Assembly: GCF_011927795.1 (NCBI RefSeq)
Contig: NZ_JAATJJ010000001.1
Location: forward strand, 1,675,062-1,739,061
Direction of reading: 5' to 3'
Source: Saonia flava
GTDB lineage: Bacteria; Bacteroidota; Bacteroidia; Flavobacteriales; Flavobacteriaceae
DNA: 64,000 nt
The position numbers and the translations under genes are program-made. The notes under the pieces were generated by a model that was not told the DNA's origin, ran no database searches, and saw only the letters and a program-made list of their open reading frames with translations. Below are positions 33,876 to 42,023 of this stretch, piece after piece (within the stretch, counting starts at the first letter, position 1; each line of letters opens with the position of its first letter).

Positions 33876-34934
33876 TTATTTTTTTAAGGTAAAAAAGAAT
33901 GTAGTCCCTTTATTTACTTCAGAAGTCAACCAAATATCCCCTTCATATAGATTGACTATTTTTTTAACCAAAGACAACCCTATTCCTGTGGCACTATAAT
34001 TATCTTCTAGTTTTTTGAACATGTCAAAAATATTGGCCTTATACTGTTCTGGAATTCCCTTGCCATTATCTTTAACGCTAAACTCCCAAAAATCATCCTT
34101 ATCCTCCACATCTATAAAAATCTCTCCACTTTCCAAGTGCTCTGAAGCTGAAATAGCATTAGTGATTAGATTTTTGAACAATTGCTCCAATGTAAATTTT
34201 TGAGCCTTTAAACTGGGTAATTTTTTAGAACAAGAAATTGACACATTATCCGGTATGAATACCGTATTTTTAATTTCATCCACGAGTAAATTCAAATCCA
34301 TCTCTGTGGCTTTCTCTTCTAACGAGTCTATTGTAGCATGGGTTAAAATACCATTGATTAATGCATCCATTTTAGCCAAATTTTGGAATAAAAGGTCAAT
34401 ATTGGATTTACTACTATCGGTAAAATTTTTGGCATCGTCTTCCTTAATCCAGTTCAAAAGAGCATCCATATTTCTTATTGGTGATTTAAGATCATGCGAA
34501 ACCATATGGGCATAGTTGTTCAATGCTTCATTCTGTTGCTCCAAATTGGTCAACAACACATCTTTCTCACTAGTAATACGTGCTATTTCTTGTGCTTGAT
34601 CCTCAATATCCTTTGCCAACTTTATTGGATCAAAAGATTGCGCCCTAAACATAGCTTCTGACTCAGTATTTGGATTATTTCTATATAAAGATACCATAGC
34701 CCCCTCCAATGCCTGAAGTATCTTTTTTTGGCTTTCTGCTTCCTTCCTTAACTTGCGATTGGCAACAAATAATTCCTCTGAGCTAATTGCTGTTGCCCGC
34801 TGAATCATCATTACTTGTTCATCAAAATTTTTATAGGAAGATTCCACTGATTCCAAAAAAACCTCTATTTCCGGATTATTTGAAAGATTCTCCGGCAGAT
34901 ATTTTCTAATCTGTCTCTTTAATAGTGAATGCAT
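33876..34934 (-). CDS. Soluble histidine kinase without recognised sensor domain
   Basis: A 352-residue cytoplasmic kinase. Residues 1-130 are helical and coiled-coil-like, with no transmembrane helix or PAS domain; HisKA with YAHMVSHDLKSPIRNM (phosphorylated His about residue 147) follows, then the HATPase with LITNAISASEH (N box), DNGKGIPEQY (G1) and GIGLSLVKKIV (G2). Start ATG overlaps the stop of the FIST gene by one base (TAATG), so it is coupled to it; this pairing fits kinases that are switched by a separately encoded FIST/NosP sensor. Signal input is inferred from the neighbour. Confidence 0.9.
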   Translation of the reverse strand: MHSLLKRQIRKYLPENLSNNPEIEVFLESVESSYKNFDEQVMMIQRATAISSEELFVANRKLRKEAESQKKILQALEGAMVSLYRNNPNTESEAMFRAQSFDPIKLAKDIEDQAQEIARITSEKDVLLTNLEQQNEALNNYAHMVSHDLKSPIRNMDALLNWIKEDDAKNFTDSSKSNIDLLFQNLAKMDALINGILTHATIDSLEEKATEMDLNLLVDEIKNTVFIPDNVSISCSKKLPSLKAQKFTLEQLFKNLITNAISASEHLESGEIFIDVEDKDDFWEFSVKDNGKGIPEQYKANIFDMFKKLEDNYSATGIGLSLVKKIVNLYEGDIWLTSEVNKGTTFFFTLKK

Positions 34935-36067
34935 TACTCGCTAAAAAGGGTTAAGGTCATCGTTTGATTATGCAATTGACATTTACTCTGTCCGGCAAAA
35001 GGAGCTATTTCCCCATAAGAATAAAAACCGGTTATTTTGGCGTCTGCCCCTATAGTATGACTAACCTCCTCTATTTCCTCCTCCGTTCTTTGATCCATCA
35101 CCAATTTTCTGCCCACACAACTCACTAAAATAGCCAATTCTGGATTGTTTTTTCTATCTCTCATGGCATACTTCGCTGCCTCAGACGCTCCCTCAACTAT
35201 ATCATCCACCGTCGCCATCATTAATTGTACCCTTGACTCCTGCGGAACATCACCAGCCAATATCATTGAATTTTGCTCTTCATCAATATTTAATATTGTT
35301 CTAACAATAGGTTCTTCATCTATTTTGCTCCATACTTTTAATGGGTACAAGAGTGCGGCCTGTGGTAAATCATTTGCTTTATCCCCCAAATACGTTTTGT
35401 AAAGATCTAATGCAGGCTGGCCATCTATTTCATAAAGAATATTTCCTTCAGATTTTGTTACGACTCTTTCTGGTCCAAAACCAGTCCAACCACCATAATT
35501 GGCCGCTGTTATTTCTAAAGTATCACCGTAAAAACCAATAACAATGACTTCTCCAATTTTAGGCTCTTCATTATAGGAGGCCAATGTCTTTTCAAATCTA
35601 GCATCATCACCACATAACCCTCCACTTATACTTACTTCTTTATCAACAATTTCTTCAATAGCATCAATTAAAGTACTGCCGTTCACAGAGCTTCCTTCAG
35701 ATATCACCAAAACATGTTTTAGGTCATCTAATGACAATCCTTTCATTAAGGCATTCCCCAAAGCACGAATATCATTGTCAAATGATAGCACGTTTTCCCT
35801 GTTAATAATAAAATTACTTTTCTCGAATTGAATTGCAGTCAAAACAATACTTCCATCATATACCGAATCCTCCAATATCTCACCAGATGTACTTCCATAA
35901 ACTATATGGCCATCTGGGAACAGGCTTACAACCTCATCATGTATCTTATTCTTTTCAAATGCATGACGGTTTCCAAAAACTAAAACCAAAGGTTTTTGTA
36001 GAGGTTCTTTTTTAGAAGTAAAAATCCAATCATTTTTAGATTTCCTTTTCGCTTGTAATATTTTCAT
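34934..36067 (-). CDS. FIST-domain sensory protein (NosP-like)
   Basis: A 377-residue cytoplasmic protein with FIST_N (about residues 20-215; GSTSGEI, SGGLCGDDARFEKTLASY, GFYGDTLEI) and FIST_C (about 220-365; GWTGFGPERVVTKSEGNILYEIDGQPALDLY, LVSCVGRK, GFYSYGEIAPF, LHNQTMTLTLF). FIST proteins are sensors; a subgroup named NosP binds heme and nitric oxide and controls neighbouring histidine kinases. The gene is flanked by two kinases and sits in the same operon as an H-NOX gene, so NO sensing is plausible. Whether this protein binds heme cannot be decided from sequence; small-ligand sensing is the alternative. Confidence 0.9.
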   Translation of the reverse strand: MKILQAKRKSKNDWIFTSKKEPLQKPLVLVFGNRHAFEKNKIHDEVVSLFPDGHIVYGSTSGEILEDSVYDGSIVLTAIQFEKSNFIINRENVLSFDNDIRALGNALMKGLSLDDLKHVLVISEGSSVNGSTLIDAIEEIVDKEVSISGGLCGDDARFEKTLASYNEEPKIGEVIVIGFYGDTLEITAANYGGWTGFGPERVVTKSEGNILYEIDGQPALDLYKTYLGDKANDLPQAALLYPLKVWSKIDEEPIVRTILNIDEEQNSMILAGDVPQESRVQLMMATVDDIVEGASEAAKYAMRDRKNNPELAILVSCVGRKLVMDQRTEEEIEEVSHTIGADAKITGFYSYGEIAPFAGQSKCQLHNQTMTLTLFSE

Positions 36068-36068
36068 T

Positions 36069-37664
36069 TTATTTTTTTAAGGTAAAACTAAAAGTGGTTC
36101 CTTTCCCAATTTCACTGTCCAGCCAAATCTCACCATCATAGAGATCAATTATTTTCTTTACAATGGACAAACCTATGCCAGTAGATCTCTCTTTGTTTCC
36201 AATGGACTGAAATATTTTAAATATTTTTTCATGATATTCTTTAGGTATCCCTACCCCATTGTCTTTTATACTAAATTCCCAATGCGAAGGGGTTTCTTTG
36301 CTGCTTACGGAAACAAGACCTTTCTCTTCTTCAATATGTACAACGGCATTTCCAATTATATTCTGAAAAAGCTGGTGTATTTTGGTCTTGTCGGCAAAAA
36401 TTGTTGGAAGTTTGTTTAACGTCTTTACTTCCACATGGTCCGGAATATATATAATGTCCCTAATATCCTTAATTACTGTATTAACATCAACTTTGGTATT
36501 ATCAAGATTGTCACTTTTAATAGTGGAATATTTTAATATCCCATCTACAAGTTTATCCATTGCCTCAACTTTCTCCTGCATTGCCTTTAGCTGAAAAACA
36601 CCATTTTCGTCCAGAGAGCTGGCATAATCCTCCAACAACCATGTTGACAATGCACTAATACTACGTAAGGGAGATTTTAAATCATGTGAAACAATATGTG
36701 CATATTCTTGAAGCCCTTTATTACTGGCTTCCAGCTCTTTTAATAATTGTTCTTTTTGTTCTTCAAGATTTCTCTGCTCTGTAATATCCTCAATGATTGC
36801 AACTTGATATCCCTTTTGTTTCTTTTCTTGCTCTACCCTACTTATAAGAGTTTTGGCCAAAAACGTAGAACCATCCTTTTTATAAAACCTTTTTACCAGC
36901 GAGTAATTTTCTTGATTCTCACTAGGTTCAAAATTGGATATCTCTTTAATAGAGGTAGAATTATTACATGTCATCGAAATTTTGTCCAATGAAAGCTTTT
37001 TTAGTTCTTGCTCTGTATAACCAAATAAATTCACGGAGGCATTATTAGCCCTAATTATTTTGTCGTCGACAGTAAGTACAATCCCAAGTGGAGAATTTTC
37101 AACTATAATGTCCAATTGTTTTCTTTTCTCGGCCAATAATTTTTCTATTTCGTCCTCTTTGGTGATATCTCTTATTACACCCTGGGCAGCAATTGGCTTT
37201 CTATTTTTATCATATATTATACTGCTATTGACATGAATAAATTTTTCATTCTTGTCCTTGTCTAATATTTTGGTTTTGTAATTTTTTAGTTCGCCTACTT
37301 CATATAATTTATGAAAAGATTCTTGGGTATATTGTACATAATCTTTATGAACCAAGTTCATAAGATTAATTTCTTCTATATTATTATCATACCCCAAAAG
37401 TTCTTTAGCAGCACCGTTCATCCTTAAAATATTCCCCATAATATCCATAACAATATAGGGGTCTATAATATTATAGAAAACACCTTCGAGTTCAGAAGTC
37501 TTTTCCGAAAGCATATTTTCTAACCGCTCATTGGATTCCTTTAACTGATTTGTAGCATCATAAAGTTCTTTGGATTTTTCCTCCAAAATACGTTCGGCCT
37601 GTAAACGTGCTTTTTTTTGTCGTTCCAAAGCCTTTTTAAGAAGGGTCACTTCTTTATTCTCCAT
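36069..37664 (-). CDS. Soluble PAS-PAS histidine kinase coupled to H-NOX
   Basis: A 531-residue cytoplasmic kinase: N-terminal coiled coil (KKALERQKKARLQAERILEEKSKELY), two PAS domains (about residues 60-180 and 185-305, with a PAC-like GYQVAIIEDITEQ end), HisKA with YAHIVSHDLKSPLRS (phosphorylated His about residue 325) and HATPase with IIGNAVVHIEE, DNGVGIPKEY and GIGLSIVKKII. I choose ATG 37664, which overlaps the H-NOX stop by 11 bases; the frame remains open to another ATG at 37703 (50-base overlap), but the shorter form gives the usual N terminus of this kinase type. H-NOX proteins typically inhibit such kinases when NO is bound. Confidence 0.9.
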   Translation of the reverse strand: MENKEVTLLKKALERQKKARLQAERILEEKSKELYDATNQLKESNERLENMLSEKTSELEGVFYNIIDPYIVMDIMGNILRMNGAAKELLGYDNNIEEINLMNLVHKDYVQYTQESFHKLYEVGELKNYKTKILDKDKNEKFIHVNSSIIYDKNRKPIAAQGVIRDITKEDEIEKLLAEKRKQLDIIVENSPLGIVLTVDDKIIRANNASVNLFGYTEQELKKLSLDKISMTCNNSTSIKEISNFEPSENQENYSLVKRFYKKDGSTFLAKTLISRVEQEKKQKGYQVAIIEDITEQRNLEEQKEQLLKELEASNKGLQEYAHIVSHDLKSPLRSISALSTWLLEDYASSLDENGVFQLKAMQEKVEAMDKLVDGILKYSTIKSDNLDNTKVDVNTVIKDIRDIIYIPDHVEVKTLNKLPTIFADKTKIHQLFQNIIGNAVVHIEEEKGLVSVSSKETPSHWEFSIKDNGVGIPKEYHEKIFKIFQSIGNKERSTGIGLSIVKKIIDLYDGEIWLDSEIGKGTTFSFTLKK

Positions 37665-38199
37665 CTTGGACAATATTAAATTTGACTTCGGTCCCATTTT
37701 CATTTAATAATTCAAAATTAACTGTTGCTGTTTTATTAAAATGCTCAAAGGACTTTTCAATAAGTCCGTGTGCCAAACGATATAATCCTCTTGATGAAGA
37801 ATATATCATCGTTAAGGAATTATCTGTTTGCTCCAAGATTTTAAAGGTGGGCAATTCCGCATCTGGATATAATTTCTTCACATGCAGATGTATATGGTCT
37901 TCTATGGAATAAATTAGACTTAATGGAGAAGAATAACTCTGAATAACTTCTGGATGTGCTTTACTCAAACCATTAAAAAGATATAAGCCAAAAGCATATA
38001 TTAAGTCATCCACCGGAGCTTTAACCTCCTTACTTAAATTGGTGATAAGACTTACCATTTCATTAAATTCGTAGGTGCCAACAGAAGTATAAATACCTTC
38101 AGAGGGTAAATGGGAGTTTTCAATAATTGAATCAGCAACCTCTAATCCAAATTTTTCTTCCACCATTTCCAAAAACTCAGTAAAAACTATTCCTTTCAT
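37654..38199 (-). CDS. H-NOX heme-nitric oxide/oxygen sensor
   Basis: A 181-residue heme sensor. The start MKGIVFTEFLEMVEEKFG is characteristic of the HNOB family. His104 (in DHIHLHVKKLYP) aligns with the proximal heme ligand of soluble guanylate cyclase, seven residues before the Tyr-Pro, and the heme-propionate motif YxSxR is intact as Tyr133-Ser-Ser135-Ser-Arg137. There is no guanylate-cyclase or methyl-accepting domain, so it is a stand-alone H-NOX acting on the overlapping kinase. In facultative bacteria these sense low nanomolar NO and control biofilm formation. Distal-pocket residues that discriminate O2 were not assigned. Confidence 0.95.
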   Translation of the reverse strand: MKGIVFTEFLEMVEEKFGLEVADSIIENSHLPSEGIYTSVGTYEFNEMVSLITNLSKEVKAPVDDLIYAFGLYLFNGLSKAHPEVIQSYSSPLSLIYSIEDHIHLHVKKLYPDAELPTFKILEQTDNSLTMIYSSSRGLYRLAHGLIEKSFEHFNKTATVNFELLNENGTEVKFNIVQDGE

Positions 38200-38255
38200 T
38201 TAAAGTATTTTAAAAATTAAATGTAGGAAAATATGTACTTTTTTAAAAAAAAATG

Positions 38256-38269
38256 TTGTAAAATTACAA
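38256..38269. promoter_or_regulatory. Palindrome upstream of the H-NOX gene
   Basis: TTGTAA-AA-TTACAA lies in the 76-bp gap between the receiver gene and H-NOX, 57 bp before the H-NOX start. It could be an internal operator (for example for a CRP/FNR-type regulator) or a processing site; evidence is the symmetry only. Confidence 0.3.
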
Positions 38270-38275
38270 AATCTG

Positions 38276-38677
38276 TTAGGCCTTGACCAATTCATTGGTG
38301 TCCCAATATTCCAAAACCTTTTTTAATTTATTCTCGTAATCCTCATATTTTAAAGGCTTTATAACATATCCCGCAATACCAATTTTATAACATTCCAATA
38401 AATCCGCTCTATTTTCAGATGTTGTCAAAATAATAGTAGGTAAGTATTTTAGTACATCATCTTCTTTAAGGATTTTAAGAAATTCCGTACCACTCATTCT
38501 TGGCATGTTTAAGTCCAGCAAGATGATATCTGGCAAGCTCGCTCCCGATTTTAAAATATTTAAGGCCTCTTCCCCATTCTTAGCCTCTGTTATATTATGT
38601 TTTAATTGTAGCTTAGAAACAGTTCTATTTAGTTTCATAGTTTCAATTGCGTCGTCTTCAATAAAAAGAATATCCAT
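38276..38677 (-). CDS. Single-domain CheY-like response regulator
   Basis: A 133-residue receiver with no output domain: acidic pair Glu7-Asp8/Asp9 (LFIEDDA), phospho-acceptor Asp55 (IILLDLNMPRMSG), Thr87-Thr88 in IILTTSE and Lys in YVIKPLKYEDY. This type (RcpA/CheY-like) often passes phosphate through an Hpt or acts by protein contact. It is the first gene of the signalling operon, 76 bp before H-NOX, and has a tandem LytTR-type site 56 bp upstream, suggesting autoregulation. Confidence 0.93.
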   Translation of the reverse strand: MDILFIEDDAIETMKLNRTVSKLQLKHNITEAKNGEEALNILKSGASLPDIILLDLNMPRMSGTEFLKILKEDDVLKYLPTIILTTSENRADLLECYKIGIAGYVIKPLKYEDYENKLKKVLEYWDTNELVKA

Positions 38678-38696
38678 AGTACTTCACTTTAGATTA

Positions 38697-38765
38697 CAAA
38701 TGTGACACTTATATAATGAACATACCTATCTAGTGTAGGTGAATAGCATTTAAGTGTAGATGAAT
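38697..38765 (-). promoter_or_regulatory. LytTR-type tandem site of the signalling operon
   Basis: Direct repeats GTGTAGGTGAAT (38733-38744) and GTGTAGATGAAT (38754-38765) differ at one of 12 positions and are 21 bp apart. They begin 56 bp upstream of the receiver start codon and 29 bp beyond the minus-strand CACATTTG (38697-38704), the likely -7. Same arrangement as at 32734-32801. Confidence 0.75.
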
Positions 38766-38845
38766 GGAAAAATGGTATCGATAAATATTTTAGAATATTG
38801 GACAATTAGAATGTTTTTGATACATGAATGAGCTTTCCATAGGGC

Positions 38846-40615
38846 TTATATTATTTCCATTTTCTTAAGAAGAAAGGATGCGTTCATATTTTGACAAATT
38901 CCTTCTTTAAACTTATAGTCAAAATGAAGTTCACCGTTCACAATTTCAGCATCAAAATAATAATTCTTTACTGGTTTTAGTTCTTTGGCAATATCGCACA
39001 GGCTTAAATCATGCGTGGCTATTATTCCAGTAGAATTGGATGCTACTAACCGCTTTACAAACCTACGGGAGCCCTTTGCCTTATCTATACTGTTGGTGCC
39101 CTTTAAAATCTCATCCAAAACAATAAAATAACGCTCCGTTTTAATTTCATCCACAATAAACTTCAATCGCTTTAACTCAGAGTAAAAATAGGATTCATCA
39201 TCGGTAAGCGAATCTGTGGTACGCATACTTGTAATTAGTTTAATTGGAGAGTATTCCGCCTTTTTAGCACAAACAGGAAGTCCAATATTTGCCATTACAA
39301 TTTGCAATGATATGGTGCGCAAAAAAGTACTTTTACCAGCCATATTGGCTCCTGTAACAATAAAAAATTGTTCTTCGTCTATCTCTACGTCATTGGGAAC
39401 ACTCTTCATGGAGTCCAGCAAAGGATGTGATGCTCCCTCAGATTTTAATACCGTTTTATTATTATTTATTTTCGGAAAAGTATATGTTGGGTGATTAAAA
39501 GTGAAATTCCCTAGACTATTATAAGCATCAAAAAAAGCAATTGTAGCAAACCACTGTTCAACATGCAGCCCATATCTTTCTATCCACTTTTCAATAGAGT
39601 AGCTCTGTCTTAGATCCCACAATAGAAAAGCATTTCCTACTAATCCCATCAACATATTGTTACGTTGATCCAAAGCACCTAAAATACGTGCGAACTCCTT
39701 TAATATTTTAGAGGTTTTTACTTTTTTGGAAACAACAGTTGCCCTTTTTTCCTTTAATAATTCTGAAGAAAGACTAGTCTTCTCAATCTCCAAAATCAAT
39801 TTCTGATATTGATGAAACGTACTTTGTATTTTTGCAGTATCAGATGACAGCTTATTAATTTTCTTGAGAAACCTTCCTGTTATACCTAACCCAACAAAAA
39901 ACCAACCTGTAACTATCCAACCAGAAACAAAACCTAAAAAATAAACTGTAATGAGAATGGCTGAAAACACTGAAAACACATTGGGCAAATGTTTCATGAT
40001 TTCGGGAACAAAGCTCTTGTAATTTGCCAACCATTTTAGAATGGTTTTATATGAGGTCTCTGTTTTTACCAAGCCCGCTACTGCCGAATATTCCTGTCTC
40101 CATTCAGGCATTTTGGATAATTCCTTTATAGCTTCCTGTTTCTGCTTTATCTGTGCTATTGAATTTTCGGTAAGAATATGTGCCAAAACTTCTGTCCCTT
40201 GTGCTAGGCAAGTCCTATTGCTATATTGATAAAAAGAACCTTTGCCGAACAGGTCAATATCCTGACTAAAATGATGCAAAGGGTCCTTAAACTCATTTCC
40301 CTCTGGCAAGCCATTAAACTTTCTATTTAACACTTCAACTTCGGTTTTATTCAGCTTAATAAGAGCATTTAATTTGTCACTTTTATATTGTAAATCTGAA
40401 TGCCTAGAAACCAAAAAAAGAAAGATCATTATAGTTGCAAGAATAATCCCAACAACCAATCTAGCGTTCCCAAATGCAAAATAAACCGCTGCAACCGCAA
40501 TGCAAAAAATTGCCAAGCGAAGCATACTGGATGTAAACAAACGCTCTTTTATTTTAGACAACAGGGTTGTATGTTGCTCTATTTGATTGGCGTAAAAAGT
40601 AAAAAGCTCTTGCAT
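38846..40615 (-). CDS. Membrane-anchored MutS-like ATPase
   Basis: A 589-residue protein with a MutS-family ATPase domain at the C terminus: Walker A GANMAGKSTFLRT (about residue 420-432), SYFYSELKRLKFI, Walker B YFIVLDEILKGTNS and the trans-His signature GIIATHDL. Unlike MutS it has no mismatch-recognition domain; instead it carries two hydrophobic segments near residues 31-70 and a further hydrophobic stretch at about 210-245, plus the lever/clamp-like helices. Such MutS relatives are widespread in Bacteroidota and of unknown role. It is not in an obvious operon with the signalling genes, being 169 bp from the receiver gene. Confidence 0.83.
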   Translation of the reverse strand: MQELFTFYANQIEQHTTLLSKIKERLFTSSMLRLAIFCIAVAAVYFAFGNARLVVGIILATIMIFLFLVSRHSDLQYKSDKLNALIKLNKTEVEVLNRKFNGLPEGNEFKDPLHHFSQDIDLFGKGSFYQYSNRTCLAQGTEVLAHILTENSIAQIKQKQEAIKELSKMPEWRQEYSAVAGLVKTETSYKTILKWLANYKSFVPEIMKHLPNVFSVFSAILITVYFLGFVSGWIVTGWFFVGLGITGRFLKKINKLSSDTAKIQSTFHQYQKLILEIEKTSLSSELLKEKRATVVSKKVKTSKILKEFARILGALDQRNNMLMGLVGNAFLLWDLRQSYSIEKWIERYGLHVEQWFATIAFFDAYNSLGNFTFNHPTYTFPKINNNKTVLKSEGASHPLLDSMKSVPNDVEIDEEQFFIVTGANMAGKSTFLRTISLQIVMANIGLPVCAKKAEYSPIKLITSMRTTDSLTDDESYFYSELKRLKFIVDEIKTERYFIVLDEILKGTNSIDKAKGSRRFVKRLVASNSTGIIATHDLSLCDIAKELKPVKNYYFDAEIVNGELHFDYKFKEGICQNMNASFLLKKMEII

Positions 40616-40656
40616 AAAAGGAATCTGGTTTATGGGACTAAGATATATATTCCATC

Positions 40657-41130
40657 TTAGTTTTTCTCCATTGCGTTGAGCATAGCTATTTGTCCTAAGT
40701 GATAAATATCATGTTGGGAAATACTCGTCAATATTGGTCCAAAATCATAATCCTTTCCTGGTACTTTTTTGGAGAGCAATTCCTCTGTAGCATTATCCAA
40801 AAAACCAATTAAATCTATTTGTGTTTTACTTAAATCCTCTTTTAACTCATTCCATTCTTTCTCATTCTCAATATGTGTTTCAGACCAATCGGAATCACTA
40901 TCCATTATGATATCGTAATTCATATCTCCTTGCAGCTTCTTTAAGACAAAAATTCTCCAATTTATTATATGTTGTACTAAAACCGCAATGGATTTTTCAC
41001 CATACTTTTTTGTATTAACATTTTGCCAAGCAATGGTGTTTAGCTTTTTCATGACAGAATCCCCATACCAAGGTTGTCCATTGAACGACTCCTTTAAGTC
41101 GGTTATAATTTTGTTAAGTTGACTTTCCAT
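40657..41130 (-). CDS. DinB-like (DUF1572-type) four-helix protein
   Basis: A 157-residue protein of the DinB/YfiT-like metal-dependent superfamily. Sequence runs through four predicted helices; His residues expected as metal ligands appear at QHIINWRIF (about residue 49) and HDIYHLGQI (His139, His143). Several members are thiol transferases; activity here is not known. Five bases downstream of the MmcQ-type gene, in a run of small minus-strand genes. Confidence 0.82.
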   Translation of the reverse strand: MESQLNKIITDLKESFNGQPWYGDSVMKKLNTIAWQNVNTKKYGEKSIAVLVQHIINWRIFVLKKLQGDMNYDIIMDSDSDWSETHIENEKEWNELKEDLSKTQIDLIGFLDNATEELLSKKVPGKDYDFGPILTSISQHDIYHLGQIAMLNAMEKN

Positions 41131-41135
41131 AGGTT

Positions 41136-41495
41136 CTACTTAAGGGACGCCCATTCTGCTTTTAGCTTTTTGGTAAACTTGGAAACCACCAAATCATAGG
41201 AATGGTCTATTAGTTCCATTATCAATTTGGGTGGCAAGTTTTCTAAGTGAAGTGTATTCCAATGTACTTTGCTCATATGGAAACCTGCAGTAATTTCCCC
41301 ATCATATTCTTCTCTTAGCTCAATGGCTCTTTCTGGGTCACATTTAAGATTCACCTGTGAAGGTATTCTTTCCAAAGGAGCCAAAGCAAACATTTTGCCC
41401 ATTACCTTGAACACTAAAGTTACGGCATCAAAAGGAAACTCTTCTGTTACTCCTTTTTTGGTTATACAATAGTTCCTAAACTCTTCAATGTTCAT
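41136..41495 (-). CDS. MmcQ/YjbR-family protein
   Basis: A 119-residue cytoplasmic protein of the MmcQ/YjbR (double-wing-like) family: MNIEEFRNYCITKKGVTEEFPFD, MFALAPLERIPSQVNLKCDPERAIELR and MSKVHWNTLHLE are typical. Possibly DNA-binding by fold, but no role is proven. The ATG overlaps the preceding acetyltransferase stop by four bases, so the genes are co-translated. Confidence 0.9.
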   Translation of the reverse strand: MNIEEFRNYCITKKGVTEEFPFDAVTLVFKVMGKMFALAPLERIPSQVNLKCDPERAIELREEYDGEITAGFHMSKVHWNTLHLENLPPKLIMELIDHSYDLVVSKFTKKLKAEWASLK

Positions 41496-42019
41496 TTTTC
41501 CAACAATTCTTTAGCGTTATTCCATACTATTCTATGTGCCCTAATAGGTTTGTCCCCAATCTCCGTACTGGTAACGGTTTCAATGTTTTTTCCTCCCAGA
41601 ATAGCATAAAAATCAATAGCCGAAGTATTACTTTCCAATACCCATAAATATAACTTGGCATTGGGAAAATCGTTAAACGATTCTTGTGCTATCAACTTAA
41701 TTAACTTAGAACCAATCCCTTTTCCTTTAATCTTGCTCGAGACATGCAAGTTATCTATAAAGGTTCCATAAACAGGGTCATCGTTCATGTAGGCACACAA
41801 AAAACCGCAAATTTTGTTTCCTTGTTCTGCTATAAGTATATGCTGGTTATGTTTTGATGTAGCAAAACGCTCCCGCCAAACCCCAAGCCGCTCATCCATA
41901 ACTTGGTTGTCCAAGAAATCATCTGTAAAATCACCTCTATAATTTTCTTGCCAACTTACCGCATGCAAATTTGCAATGGCTAAATAATCTGATTTTACAG
42001 CAAGCCGATAGGAAATCAT
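41492..42019 (-). CDS. GNAT-family N-acetyltransferase
   Basis: A 175-residue acetyltransferase with the GNAT core: beta strand FIDNLHVSSKIKGKGIGSKLI (acetyl-CoA-binding R/QxxGxG/A loop, here KGKGIGSK, about residue 92-100), LYLWVLESNTSAIDFYAILGGK (motif B). Substrate is unknown. Overlaps the MmcQ-type gene by four bases; 4 bp after the Dabb gene. Confidence 0.9.
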   Translation of the reverse strand: MISYRLAVKSDYLAIANLHAVSWQENYRGDFTDDFLDNQVMDERLGVWRERFATSKHNQHILIAEQGNKICGFLCAYMNDDPVYGTFIDNLHVSSKIKGKGIGSKLIKLIAQESFNDFPNAKLYLWVLESNTSAIDFYAILGGKNIETVTSTEIGDKPIRAHRIVWNNAKELLEK

Positions 42020-42023
42020 GGGA

